A program made the position numbers and the translations under genes. Positions 10,145 to 22,003 of a stretch of 64,000 nt of DNA are shown here, piece after piece. This DNA comes from Phaeoceros laevis (taxonomy: Eukaryota; Anthocerotophyta; Anthocerotopsida; Notothyladales): NCBI GenBank assembly GCA_049999765.1, contig JBNGIQ010008344.1, positions 40,460 through 104,459 on the forward strand. Reading direction: 5' to 3'. Below the pieces are notes generated by a model. That model was not told the origin of the DNA, did not search any database, and saw only the letters and a program-made list of their open reading frames with translations. Positions within the stretch are counted from its first letter, which is position 1; every line of letters starts with the position of its first letter.

Positions 10145-12900
10145 ATGGCTGCCTCCGACAGTCTCCAGGAGGTCTCAATTTTTTCCGCCGAGGAGGATGG
10201 GATGAAGACTCTGTCTATCAGGCTACTTGCAGAGCAACCAGCAGCCAAGGTGAGATTTTGGGCAGCTTGGACTGATCTGCATCAATTGGTGTCCGACATG
10301 GATGAATGAGTCGTCTGGCAGGTGGAGGATGAGAATCCGTTTGCGGAAGAGCAGATCCCCTCCTGGTGGGACCAAATTACGGTGCGAGGCTTGGTGGTGA
10401 GCGCGGTGCTAGGAGCAGTGTGCTGCATTATCTCGCTGAAGCTACTGCTCACCGTGGGAATTAGTCCCTCGCTCAACGCAGCTGCGGGATTGTTGGGCTA
10501 CTTCCTAGTCAAGTCTTGGATAGTGGTACTCACCAGACTGGGGATATGGAGCCGCCCATTCACGCGTCAGGAGAACACTGTCATCCAGACCACTGTCGTC
10601 GCCTGCTACGGAATTGCCATTTCAGGTGAGGAAGGCTTTGCTGAATTGGGTGTGGTAGCTAGCTGGGTTGGTGCTCAAGTTGAGCCACTACGTACTGGCA
10701 ACACAGTTTTATCCAGTTCTTTTTCCTTGTACCTTCAGGTGGCTTTGCGGCACACCTTTTCGCTTTGGATGAGAAGATCTACAGGGTCGTCGGCGTTGAT
10801 TATCCTGGAAACAGAGAAGAGGACACAAAAAATTTTGCTCTGAGCTGGACTATTCCTTTTCTGCTCCTTGTCAGCCTGATTGGTGTGACAGTCTTGGTGC
10901 CTCTCCGCAAGGTAAGACAGGCAATCCCTCCAGCTTGTGCTCACTCGCTGTTGAAACTTTAATTGATCTCGGCCACGAGGAATCTTATATTTGACCTAGT
11001 AATTTCCGCTGAGGGCAGCTCTACCTATTTGCAGGTCGTGATCCTGAAGTATAAGCTCGTCTATCCTAGTGGGACCGCAACAGCTATGCTTATCAACACC
11101 TTCCACACTCCCAAAGGAGCTGAAGTTGCCAGGTTGGAAATCCCTTTTTGTCTGTTCAATTCACAGAATCTTCAGCTTCTCTGATTGCTCGTGCCACAAG
11201 TGTCTAAGACAATAGACTTTTTGGGATCACAGGAAGCAGGTTTATTCCCTGCTCAAGTATTCCAGCTTCAGCTTCCTGTGGAATCTATTCAGTTGGTTTT
11301 TCAGTGGAGCTGGAGGAGAATGTGGATTCAAGAACTTCCCTATTTTTGGGTTCAAAGCATTCAAGAACACGTGCGTTATCCTTCTGTCCTACTTGTGCTG
11401 TTGCGCGTATAGCCAGCACCACCTTGCAGTGTCACTGTGAGACCAGTAATGCTTGTGTTCCCAAAACTGCAGCATCTATTTTGATTTCAATGCGGCATAC
11501 GTGGGCACAGGCATGATATGCTCTCACCTTACAAACTGCTCAATGTTGTTGGGAGCCATTTTTTCGTGGGGAGTCCTATGGCCACTCATCAGCAAACAGG
11601 AGGGGGTCTGGTACCCAGCTGGGCTTGATCGTGGTGATTTCAAAGGCCTGTATGGTTACAAGGTAATGTACAATACGCGGAGGGATGGCTTCGTTTTCTG
11701 CGTGCAGGGAGAGCCTGTCTCCTGTCTAACTTTCGGCTGGGTCAATGCACAGGTTTTTGTAGCAATTGCTCTCATATTGGGAGATGGGATCTACACTGCT
11801 GGTAAAATTGTGGTCATTTCCCTCCGAGCAAGAACAGGTCTCGTTCCTTCACACCTGGCAGGAGCAGCACACTGTGAAGATATGTGGAGGCAATAGTTGA
11901 TGAGGACAAATTGTGTGTTCTTGACGCTTGTCAGCTATCACTCAACCTTGGGCTTCCTGTGATTGTTGCAGAACCCGAAGAGGCAGCTACTCCTCAAGAG
12001 GAGCTGCAGAACAAACTGTTCCTGAATGAAGGCGTACCAACCTGGCTTGCTGCTGCTCTATATGTCCTGCTCGCAACCTTGTGCATGTGCGTGCTCCCGC
12101 AGCTGTTTCCTGTAGTGCAGTGGTACCAGGTTCTGGTATCCTATTTGGTTGCTCCATTCCTGGCCTTCTGCAACGCATATGGAACGGGGTTGACAAACTG
12201 GAATATGTCTGGGACCTACGCGAAGATGGCCATCTTCATCTTTGCAGCATGGGGTGGTAGCAATGGTGGAGTGGTAACTGGACTGGTGGCTTGTGGGGTC
12301 ATGTTTTGCATACTGTTCTCAGCCTCAGATCTATTGCAGGACTTTAGAACTGGCTACCTAACTCTCTCGTCACCCCGTTCCATGTTTGTAAGCCAACTGA
12401 TCGGAACAACAATGGGGTGTGTGATTGCTCCCCTCTGTTTCTGGATTTTCTGCATGGCCTTCGACGTGGGAAACCAGGAGGCCGAGTACAAGGCTCCATA
12501 TGCCGTCATTTACAGAGCCATGGCTATCCTTGGTGTGCAGGGCATCTCTGCGCTTCCAGCTCACTGCTTGGAGCTGTCTTGTGGGTTTCTCATCTTTGCC
12601 ATGGCCCTGAACGTTGTCCGAGATCTGCTGCCCCCTCTGTACAGCCAGTTCGTTCCTGTCGCTATGGCCATGGCAATCCCTTTCTACATAGGGGCTTATG
12701 TTGCTGTGGACGTGTTTGTTGGCACAGCGGTAAGGTTCATCTGGGGCCTGCTGAACAAGGAGGAAATGGAGGTTCATTGCTCAGCTTTGGCGTCGGGCTT
12801 GATATGCGGAGATGGTATTTGGACAATCCCAGCAGCTGTTCTATCGCTGGCCGCAGTCTACCCTCCAATATGCCTGTCTTTCTCCCCTTCAAGTTGGTAA
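10145..12900 (+). CDS. YSL: Yellow-stripe-like metal-nicotianamine transporter (OPT family)
   Basis: Eight exons fit with consistent phase: 10145-10249, 10322-10625, 10739-10911, 11035-11132, 11233-11370, 11473-11662, 11753-11801, 11972-12900; product 661 residues, the usual YSL length. Recognisable landmarks are an acidic N-terminus, [123 protein letters not shown] and [11 protein letters not shown]. These define an integral membrane transporter with about 12-14 helices. Known substrates of the family are Fe, Cu and other metals chelated by nicotianamine, moved across the plasma membrane or vacuole. The cytoplasmic loop around exon 7/8 is shorter than in angiosperm YSLs. Fragments of the gene in other frames are intron read-through. 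Confidence 0.95.
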
Positions 12901-13479
12901 AAGTGACATACACTGTTATGTGCTGAATGAACTGCCCTCGTTCTATACGAGTGCGGCTTGTGAGGTTGCAATTGGGTGGGATTGAAGGATCCTTTCTGCC
13001 ATCAACGCTAATAATCTGGCGTGGACAGTCTCATGCTCCATCCTCTCTCTCGTATTGATGCCCTCCTCTTTGCCAAAACTAAAAGAACTACATGCAATTA
13101 GGGGACCCGTCCATGCCTCACGGCAGACGCTCCAGAATCCCAACTCCCATGCTTATCCAAATCGCTTCACTACCTTCATCAAGTATGAATTATCAAATAT
13201 AAAAAGATAGGCAAGTGCCTGCACGGACAAAAGGCCATCGGTCTGCTATCTCTCACAGTGGCCTCGTCGCCTCGATGACTAACAAATTCATGCAGGGCTA
13301 CAAGCTCTCCCTAACAGCTGTTCTAGACTTCAGTGAGTTTTCAAGGGCCCTGATTCTTTAGGTCAGCATGTTTCTACATAGTCCAATCTCTAACCTCTCA
13401 ACCGCATGCAGCCAATAAAATTTGCGATCAGGCTACCTACCCTCGTCAAGTTCTACCAGCGGGAATCTCAAGAGCAACC
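12901..13479. other. Intergenic: YSL 3' flank
   Basis: No ORF or repeat that I can support; holds the YSL 3' UTR and polyadenylation region. Confidence 0.4.
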
Positions 13480-13626
13480 CTGACGCATCCATTATGGGTC
13501 CAGTAGTCCCCCGTTTCCATAGGAGAGGCAATCCCCAGGCCGAGGCCATCGAGCTCCTTGATGTACAGTTTGGTGCCAGGGGCGAAATCCGAGCTTCCCC
13601 AATTAGGGTCAGGCCGGCACTTGAGT
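13480..13626 (-). pseudogene. Partial copy of the neighbouring 3D-domain gene
   Basis: The minus strand encodes GSSDFAPGTKLYIKELDG, then a linker, then HNGCVRV, nearly the same as the DFTPGTKLYVKELDG...HNGCVRVDD part of the intact gene at 13781. It breaks off right after HNGCVRV: the residues that should read DD are lost and the sequence runs into unrelated DNA. No N-terminal half or signal peptide is found upstream. A truncated local duplicate, or the remaining exon of a second gene. Its upstream end also carries a short motif repeated near 14828. Confidence 0.7.
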
Positions 13627-13780
13627 GAAATTTGTTTCTTCTTCAGCGTCTCCGTCTGTAGTCCCCCTTCGTCTCCTACTCTGACGAGTTCATCAGCACA
13701 CTATCATCTGGACCACAAGGGCCCAGCACAGCAACGGAAATAGAGTGTAAGTGCACCTGAACTGCCGGAAAGACTATTGA

Positions 13781-14464
13781 TTATTCGTCTGACATTCTTT
13801 CCCGGTAAGGCAAAATCACGCAGTTGCTTCTGGGCTCAGCCTTGACTTGAACAGGCAAGCCGGCACGCACTCTCCGGAAGTCGCTGAAGAAGCCGACGAA
13901 GAAGTTGAGGGAGCAAGCACTGCTTCCGACATCGTCGACTCTGACGCATCCATTATGGAGCGAATGGCGATACCTTTCCGCCTGACCACGCCCCAGGTCT
14001 AAGCCGTCCAGCTCCTTGACGTACAGCTTGGTGCCAGGAGTGAAATCCGAGCTTGCCACGCTCACATATTCATCAAGGGCGTTGTTCCATCCACCCACTC
14101 CCAACGGGAAGTCATCGAAGTTCAAGACCTTGAACACGTTGCCTCCTCCGACGTAGGTCACCAGCAAGAATGCTGTCGAATCTTGCCGCAGCACATAGCA
14201 GGTGCCTTCTTCCTTGCACTTCTGGAGAGTGATTTCCGCCACGGAAGCAATCACAGCCCCGTTGGAGTCCACGAGAGGTGTGGTTTTGGGTCCTGTGAGC
14301 GAGATGGGGACGCCGTTGTATGACATGTCGTCTTTACCTTCGACTGGAACCCAGTAGGCGTTCATGCTTCTGGTGTAGCAGACTGCACTAACTTTTCGCA
14401 CGCTTAGACGACTCACCAGCAAACAGACTGCAAAAGCTGCGAGAAAGTCAGTGGCGCAAGCCAT
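13781..14464 (-). CDS. Secreted 3D-domain (double-psi beta-barrel) protein
   Basis: Single-exon frame of 227 residues. Residues 1 to about 31 form a hydrophobic signal peptide ending before CYTRS. The mature part shows a pattern I know from small secreted proteins with a 3D (three-Asp) fold: YWVPVEGKDD, ISLTGPKTTPLVDSNG, EGTCYVLR, FPLGVGG, SVASSDFTPGTKLYVKELDG and HNGCVRVDDVG. In bacteria the three Asp residues belong to the active barrel of lytic transglycosylases (MltA) and relatives; in eukaryotes related secreted proteins occur mainly in fungi and oomycetes, usually of unknown function. Here ELDG and RVDD keep the acidic positions. Likely extracellular. Whether it acts on glycans is not known. 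A truncated copy lies just downstream. Expected rarity in plants makes transfer from a microbe possible. Confidence 0.65.
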   Translation of the reverse strand: MACATDFLAAFAVCLLVSRLSVRKVSAVCYTRSMNAYWVPVEGKDDMSYNGVPISLTGPKTTPLVDSNGAVIASVAEITLQKCKEEGTCYVLRQDSTAFLLVTYVGGGNVFKVLNFDDFPLGVGGWNNALDEYVSVASSDFTPGTKLYVKELDGLDLGRGQAERYRHSLHNGCVRVDDVGSSACSLNFFVGFFSDFRRVRAGLPVQVKAEPRSNCVILPYRERMSDE

Positions 14465-14879
14465 ATCTTTAATTAATTAGTCTGATCCAGCCCACAGCAA
14501 GTCGTAAGCCCTTCCTGTCTTCAGCAGAGCGTCAGGTGCAACAAGTTTGTAACTGCCAGCAGATGGTAGATTGGTGTCAGGCAGGGCTCTATCTGAAATG
14601 GTGGTCATAACCTACAGGTGGTCCTTACCTGTAGGTTATGGTAGTTCACCTATCTACTTTGTTGGGCAGTCAAAGTTTCAAACCAGCCAAAAAATTGTTC
14701 TGCCCATTTCCAAATGCTGAGGTTTCATTCCACGGATGACTAGGGCGCGGCACAGCGCTCACCAAAAATATTACGACCAGGCTTTCCGAATTCCGACTAC
14801 TATTCACAACATTTTTCTGGCTCGGGGCACGATTAGGTTCAGGCCGGCACTTCAGTGTGACTGCGTTATCATACACAGC
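14465..14879. other. Intergenic with a perfect 14-bp hairpin
   Basis: Promoter side of the 3D-domain gene. Contains the hairpin at 14606-14640 and, at 14828-14854, a motif (TCAGGCCGGCACTT) also present next to the truncated 3D copy at 13610-13623. No ORF I can support. Confidence 0.45.
14606..14640. repeat. Perfect hairpin, 14-bp arms
   Basis: CATAACCTACAGGT at 14606-14619 is followed, after a 7-base loop, by its exact reverse complement at 14627-14640. It lies upstream of the 3D-domain gene, about 140 bases from its start codon. No U-tract follows, so it is not terminator-like. Confidence 0.7.
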
Positions 14880-15460
14880 ATCAAAGCCTTCTGTGATTGA
14901 CCCTGCTGCGCATATGCTGCAAGCATTGCATTAAAAGATACCACATCCGGCTCTGGAGCCTATTGGACACACTCTGTGCGTCATAAAGCTTCCACACTTC
15001 TCATCCATATTAACAAGCGTGTTACCAACAGAAAGATCCACGTCACAGCCTTTTTCTGGTCATCATTGTTATTCAGTGCCTTCCTCATTTCTAAGCACTT
15101 CAGTTTTTTTGACTCTCCATCACACAATTATCTGCTTCTTTCTCATGCTTGCAGCGCACTAACAAAAGTGCGAACATCTGGATTTACACCTTCCTCCAAC
15201 ATTCGCCCATATAATTGCAAAGCCGTCTCTGGTTGGCCCTGCTGGGAAGACGCTGAAAACACTGCATTCCATGATACGACATCTCGCCCTGATAAACCAG
15301 CTGGGCCTTCGCAATTCTGCCACAGTTACTGTACATAGTGATGAGGCTGCTTCCAAGCAACCCTCGACTGAGACAAACATAACTATTTCTCCGTCTATGG
15401 CTGCCAAACCAGCACCAGGCCGTTGGTCCATTAAGTTTCAGCATTTTCTCCATTTCCCCA
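14880..15460 (-). pseudogene. PPR pseudogene fragment
   Basis: Minus-strand pieces in at least three frames read as one PPR stretch: GLLGSSLITMYSNCG, then after a frameshift RDVVSWNAVFSASSQQGQPE...YGRMLEEGVNPD..TFVSALQA, then DLSVGNTLVNMDEKCGSF, then VVSFNAMLAAYAQQGQSQKA. Stops and frameshifts separate the pieces. The wording is closest to the two PPR genes at the left end of the window, so it is probably a dead copy of that family. Confidence 0.85.
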
Positions 15461-15504
15461 TATTAAATTCATGTCTTCAGAGAGGAAGGACAGTGCCCTT
15501 TAGT

Positions 15505-18500
15505 CTACCCCTTTCCAAGCATTTTTGGCACCAACCTACTCTTCGTTGAGGCCCCCCTACGAACTGCACTTTGTAAAGCTGAAACAGCTTCCCCATCTGG
15601 CTCACCAGATGCGGCTTCAGCTCTTCTTAAAGGAGGACCCAAGCTTGCTCCACACACTTGCTTTGCTCCAGCGAAGACCCGGTAAACTCTAAGCTGACGT
15701 TGTTCAATACATCTTCTCCAGCTAGTGCAGCTGCACTGAGAGAGATTGCGCCACTCCACTCTGCAAAATCGGCAACGGCATTTCCTATCCCTGCAGCCAC
15801 ATGCAAGCCTGCCTTTACCAGGAACACCAGCATTCTAGCAGATTGCACTGCAATGGGCTGAATCCACTTCCACTTTAAGCTTAAGCCCAACCTGCCCTTC
15901 CACCAAGTGCGGTCCCCTGGTGTCTTCGCACATGAAGTGTAACATCACGGCCTTGCTCATTTTTATGCCCGCAACCAACTTCTGCACCTTGCCAACGTCA
16001 TCGTTGTGAAGTAAGGTCGATCGGGCACATCTGACTTTACCAACTCTGCTGAGAAGTTCATTATCTCATTCATTTTGCACGCCATTATCACCAGGGTCTC
16101 ATCTTGTAACTCCTTGATTGCATTGAGCACTTGCTCCTGCAGAGATTTTATATCATCCAGCTTTCTCTCCACCCTGTCCAGTTTCTTCTCCATCCTGCCG
16201 AGTGTCTCACGAATCTCCTGCTGGAGTCCTTGTTGGTAAGAAGCCCTGTGAACCGGAGCAGTCGAGCAGTCATTATGCGAGTATATGTTGCACGTGGACG
16301 GTCTATCTGATCTTCCCCATGGGATTTACCCCACAACTCTTGCGCAGCTTCCTCTATAGCAATCAACTTTTGCATCATAGACCTTTCGCTCCTGGTGAGT
16401 ACATCTAGGATATCTTCGGGATCTAAAAGCTCACGAGCTTTTTCAAAGTTAGCATCTAGCTTAGCTTCAGGCACCTTGTTCCATGTGTGGTCGTAGTCGA
16501 TTGAGCCTACAGAGGTGAATATTTCACCACACTTGGTATTCATAATTCGTTTCTCTACAAGCCCTATAAGCTCATGTTTCAGTACTGCCTGGCCCCGCCT
16601 GTACACACATAAGGTGAGACGGCTCACACATTCAGGCCAGATGATGCCTTCAACGAGTGCGACCCCTTGGCTCCCTTCCGGAGATGCACAAAAGGATCAC
16701 ATCTCATCCACCACATGTGCCACAATGAAGGATTTGGTTTGACCTCTCATCTTCCTAGATCGTACCAATATGTCGACATAATCCCCAACATCTCCTAGGA
16801 TCTCTATTAAGACTTATATGCCATCAATATGAAATGTTATTAGGTTCAGCTGAATTGCATAGTGTTGGGGCTCCATGGATATCTCACTCGTCTTGGTAAA
16901 CAATCTATTCCGTAGGCTAACCTGGATTCATGGATACAATATCATTATCTCCAAGATTTCAGAACAAGATGGATGGAATACTTCAAGAATAAATTTATGA
17001 AGTATGTCATGTACCTGGAAGCGGGAGAAAAAGCCACAACCCAAATGGGTTTGGAGCTGGTCACTGCATTGTAATCGACATCCAATATGTATGGGATTGG
17101 ATCCAGGATTTGGCAAAGGCCATCTCAGCTTCCGCCTGCCCCTGAGGGCGTTGCCGTTTGCATCATCCAACGTGTGAGGAACCAAGTAGCGAGTAACCCC
17201 ATCCACTTCCACTTCACAGCATAGCTCCAATTCCAGCATTAAACCTATCAAATCTTCCAAGTTGAGGCCTTTGTATTTGTTGTCCTTCAAAAAGTGTGCT
17301 AGAGTAGCTTCGACCTCAAATCTGGAGACAAAACCATCTGTAGTTGAAGGCATCATTTTGGATGACCGCTGATTTTCCCTTGGTTCCACTCCTGTCATAC
17401 TTCCCAGAAAGAAGTGACTCACCCAGTTGGGACCACAACCACAATTTTCACTTTCTTGAAAAACATGATGGTTCCGACATCATGCAGATAGGAAGCAATT
17501 GCCTCCAAGATCTGGTTAGCCATTTCATCTTGCTTACCGAGCACTCATATGACAGGCACCTCTTTGAAACAGAGGTCACGAAACTCTTGCAACGGTATCA
17601 TAGGCCTGGCGGGATTCTGTGACCTCCATTGTCCCAAAACAGTGCTCATATGAGTACATGGTCCTGGCATTACTTTCAACTTTTTGGAAAGGAGGTCTTC
17701 AAAAAGTTGAAAAACTGTCTCCAATACTGGAGTAACAGCAGCTGGAGAGGATGACTTGAGAGCAAAACCTGTGACGAGATGTTGAGAAGCCCAGCGAAGT
17801 CCTTCCCGACCCTTGTAATTGTTGGCTTGGCCCATTCTACCACCATTGTGTCAGTTGTACCTTGAGGCATCTTATCACGATGAGACAAGATCACAAACAC
17901 TTGGGGCAAGACATGACCTTGGTGCTCAAATTGGACATCCAGTGGCGAAGTTCTTCATCTAGGCTCTTTTCTGGCTTCAACTCCTTTTTATCACGGTCGT
18001 GGCAGCTGAAGACGAAGAGGAAGATGCAAGCTTGGTTGATGCTGGAAACAGGAAACTTTGAAGCGCGCGAAACTTGTCTTGTCCCGCCAAGTCCCAAATG
18101 CTAACTTGCATAGTGTCGTCATCAAGGAGCATCTCGATTTCTATGCCTTGGGTTCTTCGCGACTTTGCCCATGGTAAACTGTCAATTCCAAATGACGATG
18201 ATGGCTGCTTCATTGATTTTGACCACGAGCTGATCATGCTTTTCCTTAGGGTTGTCTTGCCTGCGAACCCAAAACCACATAGGAAGAGCCGTCCGGCCTT
18301 CGGACTCGTATACTTCATGTCACCGTGATGGAGGAGGTCTACATATGCCACCTGCCGTTCATACCGTTTGTTTCCCCTCAACGCTCGCTAAATGGCCGCC
18401 TCCTTGCCCTCCCTTTTCCAAGAAGTGCCCTCCAAAGAAATCTCCTCAAGGTTGGTATTCGCTTGCAACGATTCCATCAAATCCTTGAACATGTCATCGT

Positions 18501-19680
18501 CCAAGCCTTCCCAGCCATCTATCACCAACGTCTTGATGCTAGGATTGTCCTTCAAAGACCGAAAAAACTTCCTTTCGAATCGGGGTGGATTTTCGTCACC
18601 GTATACGTACTGCAGGTCTAGGCGCTGTAGTGTTTGACAACTCTGAACGATTGGGATCAGCTTGTCCAAAGCAATTTTTTTCATTTTGCTGTGATGCTCA
18701 ACTGTTAGGTCAGTGATGCTGGTATTGTGCCGCAATGCCTCCAATCCGTGGCCCACGAAGGAGGTGGTTATTTGAAGCTTCTCCAGGGTGGCATTCCAGC
18801 GGAGCATGTGAGCTACAACTTCTCCCAGCCGAGCCTCAATGGGCTCCAAATCATCCCTGGACACCGTCAGGTAGAGCGTCTTAATGTGCGTGTTGAAAGC
18901 AAATGCATGTGGAGCTCCAGCGCCTAGAGGAGCGTTCAAAGCTGCCACAATCCTAGTCAACGCTGTTGACTGGTTTGTTGGGTTGGTGGCACTACCTCGC
19001 CATCCCATGGAAAACCACGTGACTCACGTGTTGTGTGCCAGGGCTTTGGCAAGCACCTCGCCTCCCGCCGCGTCCATACTTATGTTGAACATCCCCAGGC
19101 TCTGAAGGGTGGGCGTGCTGGCCAGGATGTCCGCCAGGTGTTGCGCTCCAGCAGCATCTCCTATTCTGTTCCCATTAACCATCAAGGTTTGCAGTATTGA
19201 GCTAGTGTTGGCTCGCAGGGCGGCAGCGATGTGACCCACTTCTTCACCAGTCAACCCGGAATCTCGCAAAGACAGGTATTACAAGGTGCGACTGGATCGC
19301 AGCAGGACAGCGAGCGCCTCGCAGGCTGCCCCAGTCCCAATCCCTTGCAGGCCGCCCACCCTCAGCCAATACAGGACTAGGTTACTTTGCAAGCCCTGAA
19401 AGAGAGTCGTGGCCTCCGCCTCCGTCACACTGGAAACGCTCCTATTATTACGCGGATTTAGATCGATGTACCGAAGAAGAGAGGGGCAGTTTCCGATGGC
19501 TGTGAGGACACGGAGGCGAACTTGCCGCCTGTAGCTACCCTCCAATGAAGTGAAGAAGCCTCCGAACTCATCCCCGGTAAGATCAACCTTAAGTTCCTTG
19601 ATTGAAGGCGGAAGGGCCTCGAGATCCGCAAGCAACCGAAGCAGCGCCGGGGGAATCTGATCATCAGTCGGGCTGGCCAT
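15505..19680 (-). pseudogene. Broken LRR-Roc-COR (ROCO, TORNADO1-like) gene
   Basis: Read from 19680 leftwards, the order is ribonuclease-inhibitor-type LRRs (19680 to about 18390), a Roc GTPase (G1 GFGFAGKTTL near 18270, G3 WDLAGQDKF near 18080, G4-like LSHRDK near 17870), a COR-like region (17.8-16.9 kb), and a C-terminal part with YVDILVRSR, EGSQGVALVEGIIWP and a basic coiled segment (KKLDRVERKLDDIKS). This is the order of plant TRN1. It is broken by three in-frame stops (TAA 19279-19281, TGA 19024-19026, TAG 18388-18390), each with homology continuing in the same frame, then frameshifts near 18040, 17900, 17820, 16.65 and 15.62 kb. No splice pair removes the stops. The Roc motifs themselves are intact, so decay looks recent. 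The LRR module is closely related to that of the gene at 61241. Confidence 0.85.
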
Positions 19681-21398
19681 AGTCCTCGCTACCTGTATAT
19701 GTGAGACGACCACACGCACGGTACATACATATCAATTGCAAGGTTCCATGGCCAGAGGTGGACGGACATGTGAGTTAAGATTATAAGCACACCGATCCAT
19801 CCATCCTCCTTGGGAAGGCACAACCTAGCTAGCTACCTGTAGACCTAGGCCTACTCTCCAGTTGTAAGCTTTTGAGCATGTTGGAGAGCAGAAAGAATCT
19901 GACCTTGGGCCGGGGGAGGAGATGGCGATGGTCTGCCAGGATCACATCAACTCCATCACGAGTGTAGACCCGTTCACTTGAAGTTGGCTGGCGACGACTT
20001 GAAGATCGGACAACTTTCCCACCCAATGTTGCTTCTGTCAGGTAGCCGTGCCCGCCGATACCGATGCTAACTCTCTCCACCCATGGCCAGTACAGGTTTG
20101 CTGCGCAAAGCACCGGCCGGCAGGGGGATGTAGATAACCTGGTCTGGGAGAGAGCTTGAACGCGCAGTTGGCAGCACCCTGACCCAGCCTTAAAATCACC
20201 AGCTTCAATCATTCGACGACAAAACGTCCATCACAACAGCTGTCTCTTCGCATAAACAAATCAAATACTGGTGACAGCTGAGCAGTGTGTCCAGTGTACT
20301 TCCGAGATAGTACTGCTTGGGTGGTGTGATTAGCTGCATCACCACGTTTTGATGTAATTCAGAAGGATGTTAAAACAACACCATTTTTAAATGGAGAATT
20401 GGAGGAAGAGATATATATGCAACAACTCGAAGGTTCCAGGCCATTTCAATTGAGTAAGTGCCCGCAAGCAGATTTCCAGGTTTCACTTCAAAGTTGGAAG
20501 TTAAAGGTTCCATCTTACAGGTTCCAGGATTCAGTGAATAAGTTGAAGTTCCAGGTTTCATCAATTCAGGTTCCAGGTGAATAAGTTCCAGGTTTCATTT
20601 GAATAATAAGTGCCCGCTGCCACCATATAGGTGTTTGTGTTCACTACCAGTCTACCACCATCAATTGCTAAGCTGGTATTCATCCACACTCTGCGGTGTA
20701 AATCAAGGAGGCCGTTTTGGACAGGCAGCCCGTCCAGGTCTGTGAGAACAATCACCAACTTGAGCAAATTGTAATGCATTGTTGTTAGGTAGGGACTGGG
20801 GGAGTGATGCTCCGCAACATAGGTTACTGGAAAAAGAGTCATTTTTCCCCCATCCTCTGTCTTCAATTGCAAGCGACTGCTCCAAGAGAAACGGGAGCTA
20901 AGCCACAGGCTGGTCCATAGAATTTTGCTCCCCTCACTGTCACCACTTGCGATGAAGGATGAGGAGTACTTACAAGGGATCTGAACTCCTTTCCAGCCAC
21001 GTCACACTGAAGACATCTATCATGGGCCACTGCCAACCTCCCAACATTTTGTTCGCAACAAAACGCAATCCATCCACACGAGCGACTTGGAGGGGACGAG
21101 GTGCTGCCGGGTGCTCATGAAGCTCAGCACAAGAGGCGATTCATCTTTACAAGACTCCGCTGCTGGCAGCGATCGAGCTCGTGATCGAGCAGCTGCGTTA
21201 TAACAGGAGTTCAGGAAAATGGCTGGTGGCGAGTGGTTCGTGGCTTTCAGAATTAAAAAGCGGCCCTAGCGAGGGACAGGTTGTACAGGTGCAGTGTGCA
21301 AGCTACGGATCCCAGAATAAAAGGAATGCAATAGGGAAAAGCCCTAGGGAAACCCTAGCGGGTTGTCGCAAGATCATCGATGGGGCAGAGTTCATGCC
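19681..21398. other. Intergenic, with a degenerate GGTTCCAGG-rich repeat
   Basis: Contains at 20432-20600 about six spaced copies of TTCCAGG(TTTCA), and AAGTGCCCGC twice (near 20457 and 20609), a decayed local repeat. Minus ORFs at 20561-20872 (103 codons) and 19829-20212 (127 codons) have no recognisable domain and I do not call them genes. The right part is the promoter of the nardilysin gene. Confidence 0.4.
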
Positions 21399-21972
21399 AT
21401 GGCCGGAGTGTTCCCAGCCAGATTCACTCACAGAGCCCGGCTCCGTTGGTCCTCGTCCCCAGCACCTCCAATCTCCCAATGTAATTGTGCATTTGCCGCC
21501 ACGCTGCCTGTCACTGGTCGCCTGGTTTCCACAGGCTTCTCTCATCAGTCCCGTCAATTCTTCTCTCTCAATACGTGCTGCCACCGCTCGGATCGCAGCG
21601 CAACTATGGGGGTGGAAATTTCACCCATGGAGACGGTGAATTCCGCACCTGTGACCGTCATCAAGGCGCCGTCCGACGAGCGAGAGTACGAGGTCCTGCG
21701 ATTGCGCAACGGCATTGTCGCGCTTCTGATCCACGATCCACACATCAAGCTTGCTAGTGGAGGGGACAGGAAAGGCGAGAAGCGGGCCCTGGAGTCGGCG
21801 GACGAGGACGGGGAGGATGACGAGGATGACGAGGGCAGCGAAGACGGGGATGATGAGGACACTGATGACACGTCGTCGGTGACTGAGGATGGGCACGTGC
21901 ACGTGCATGGGGAGCATTGCACTCACGAGCTTCATGAACATGGTGACTGTGACGGTATGGAGGCTAGTGAGT

Positions 21973-22003
<31 letters not shown>

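Noticed and set aside
15159-15549. Short ORFs on both strands at 15.1-15.5 kb
   Set aside because: They are frames of the PPR pseudogene and its complement, not separate genes.
20561-20872. 103-codon minus ORF before the nardilysin gene
   Set aside because: Partly decent composition but no domain, no splice partners found, and overlaps the TTCCAGG repeat.
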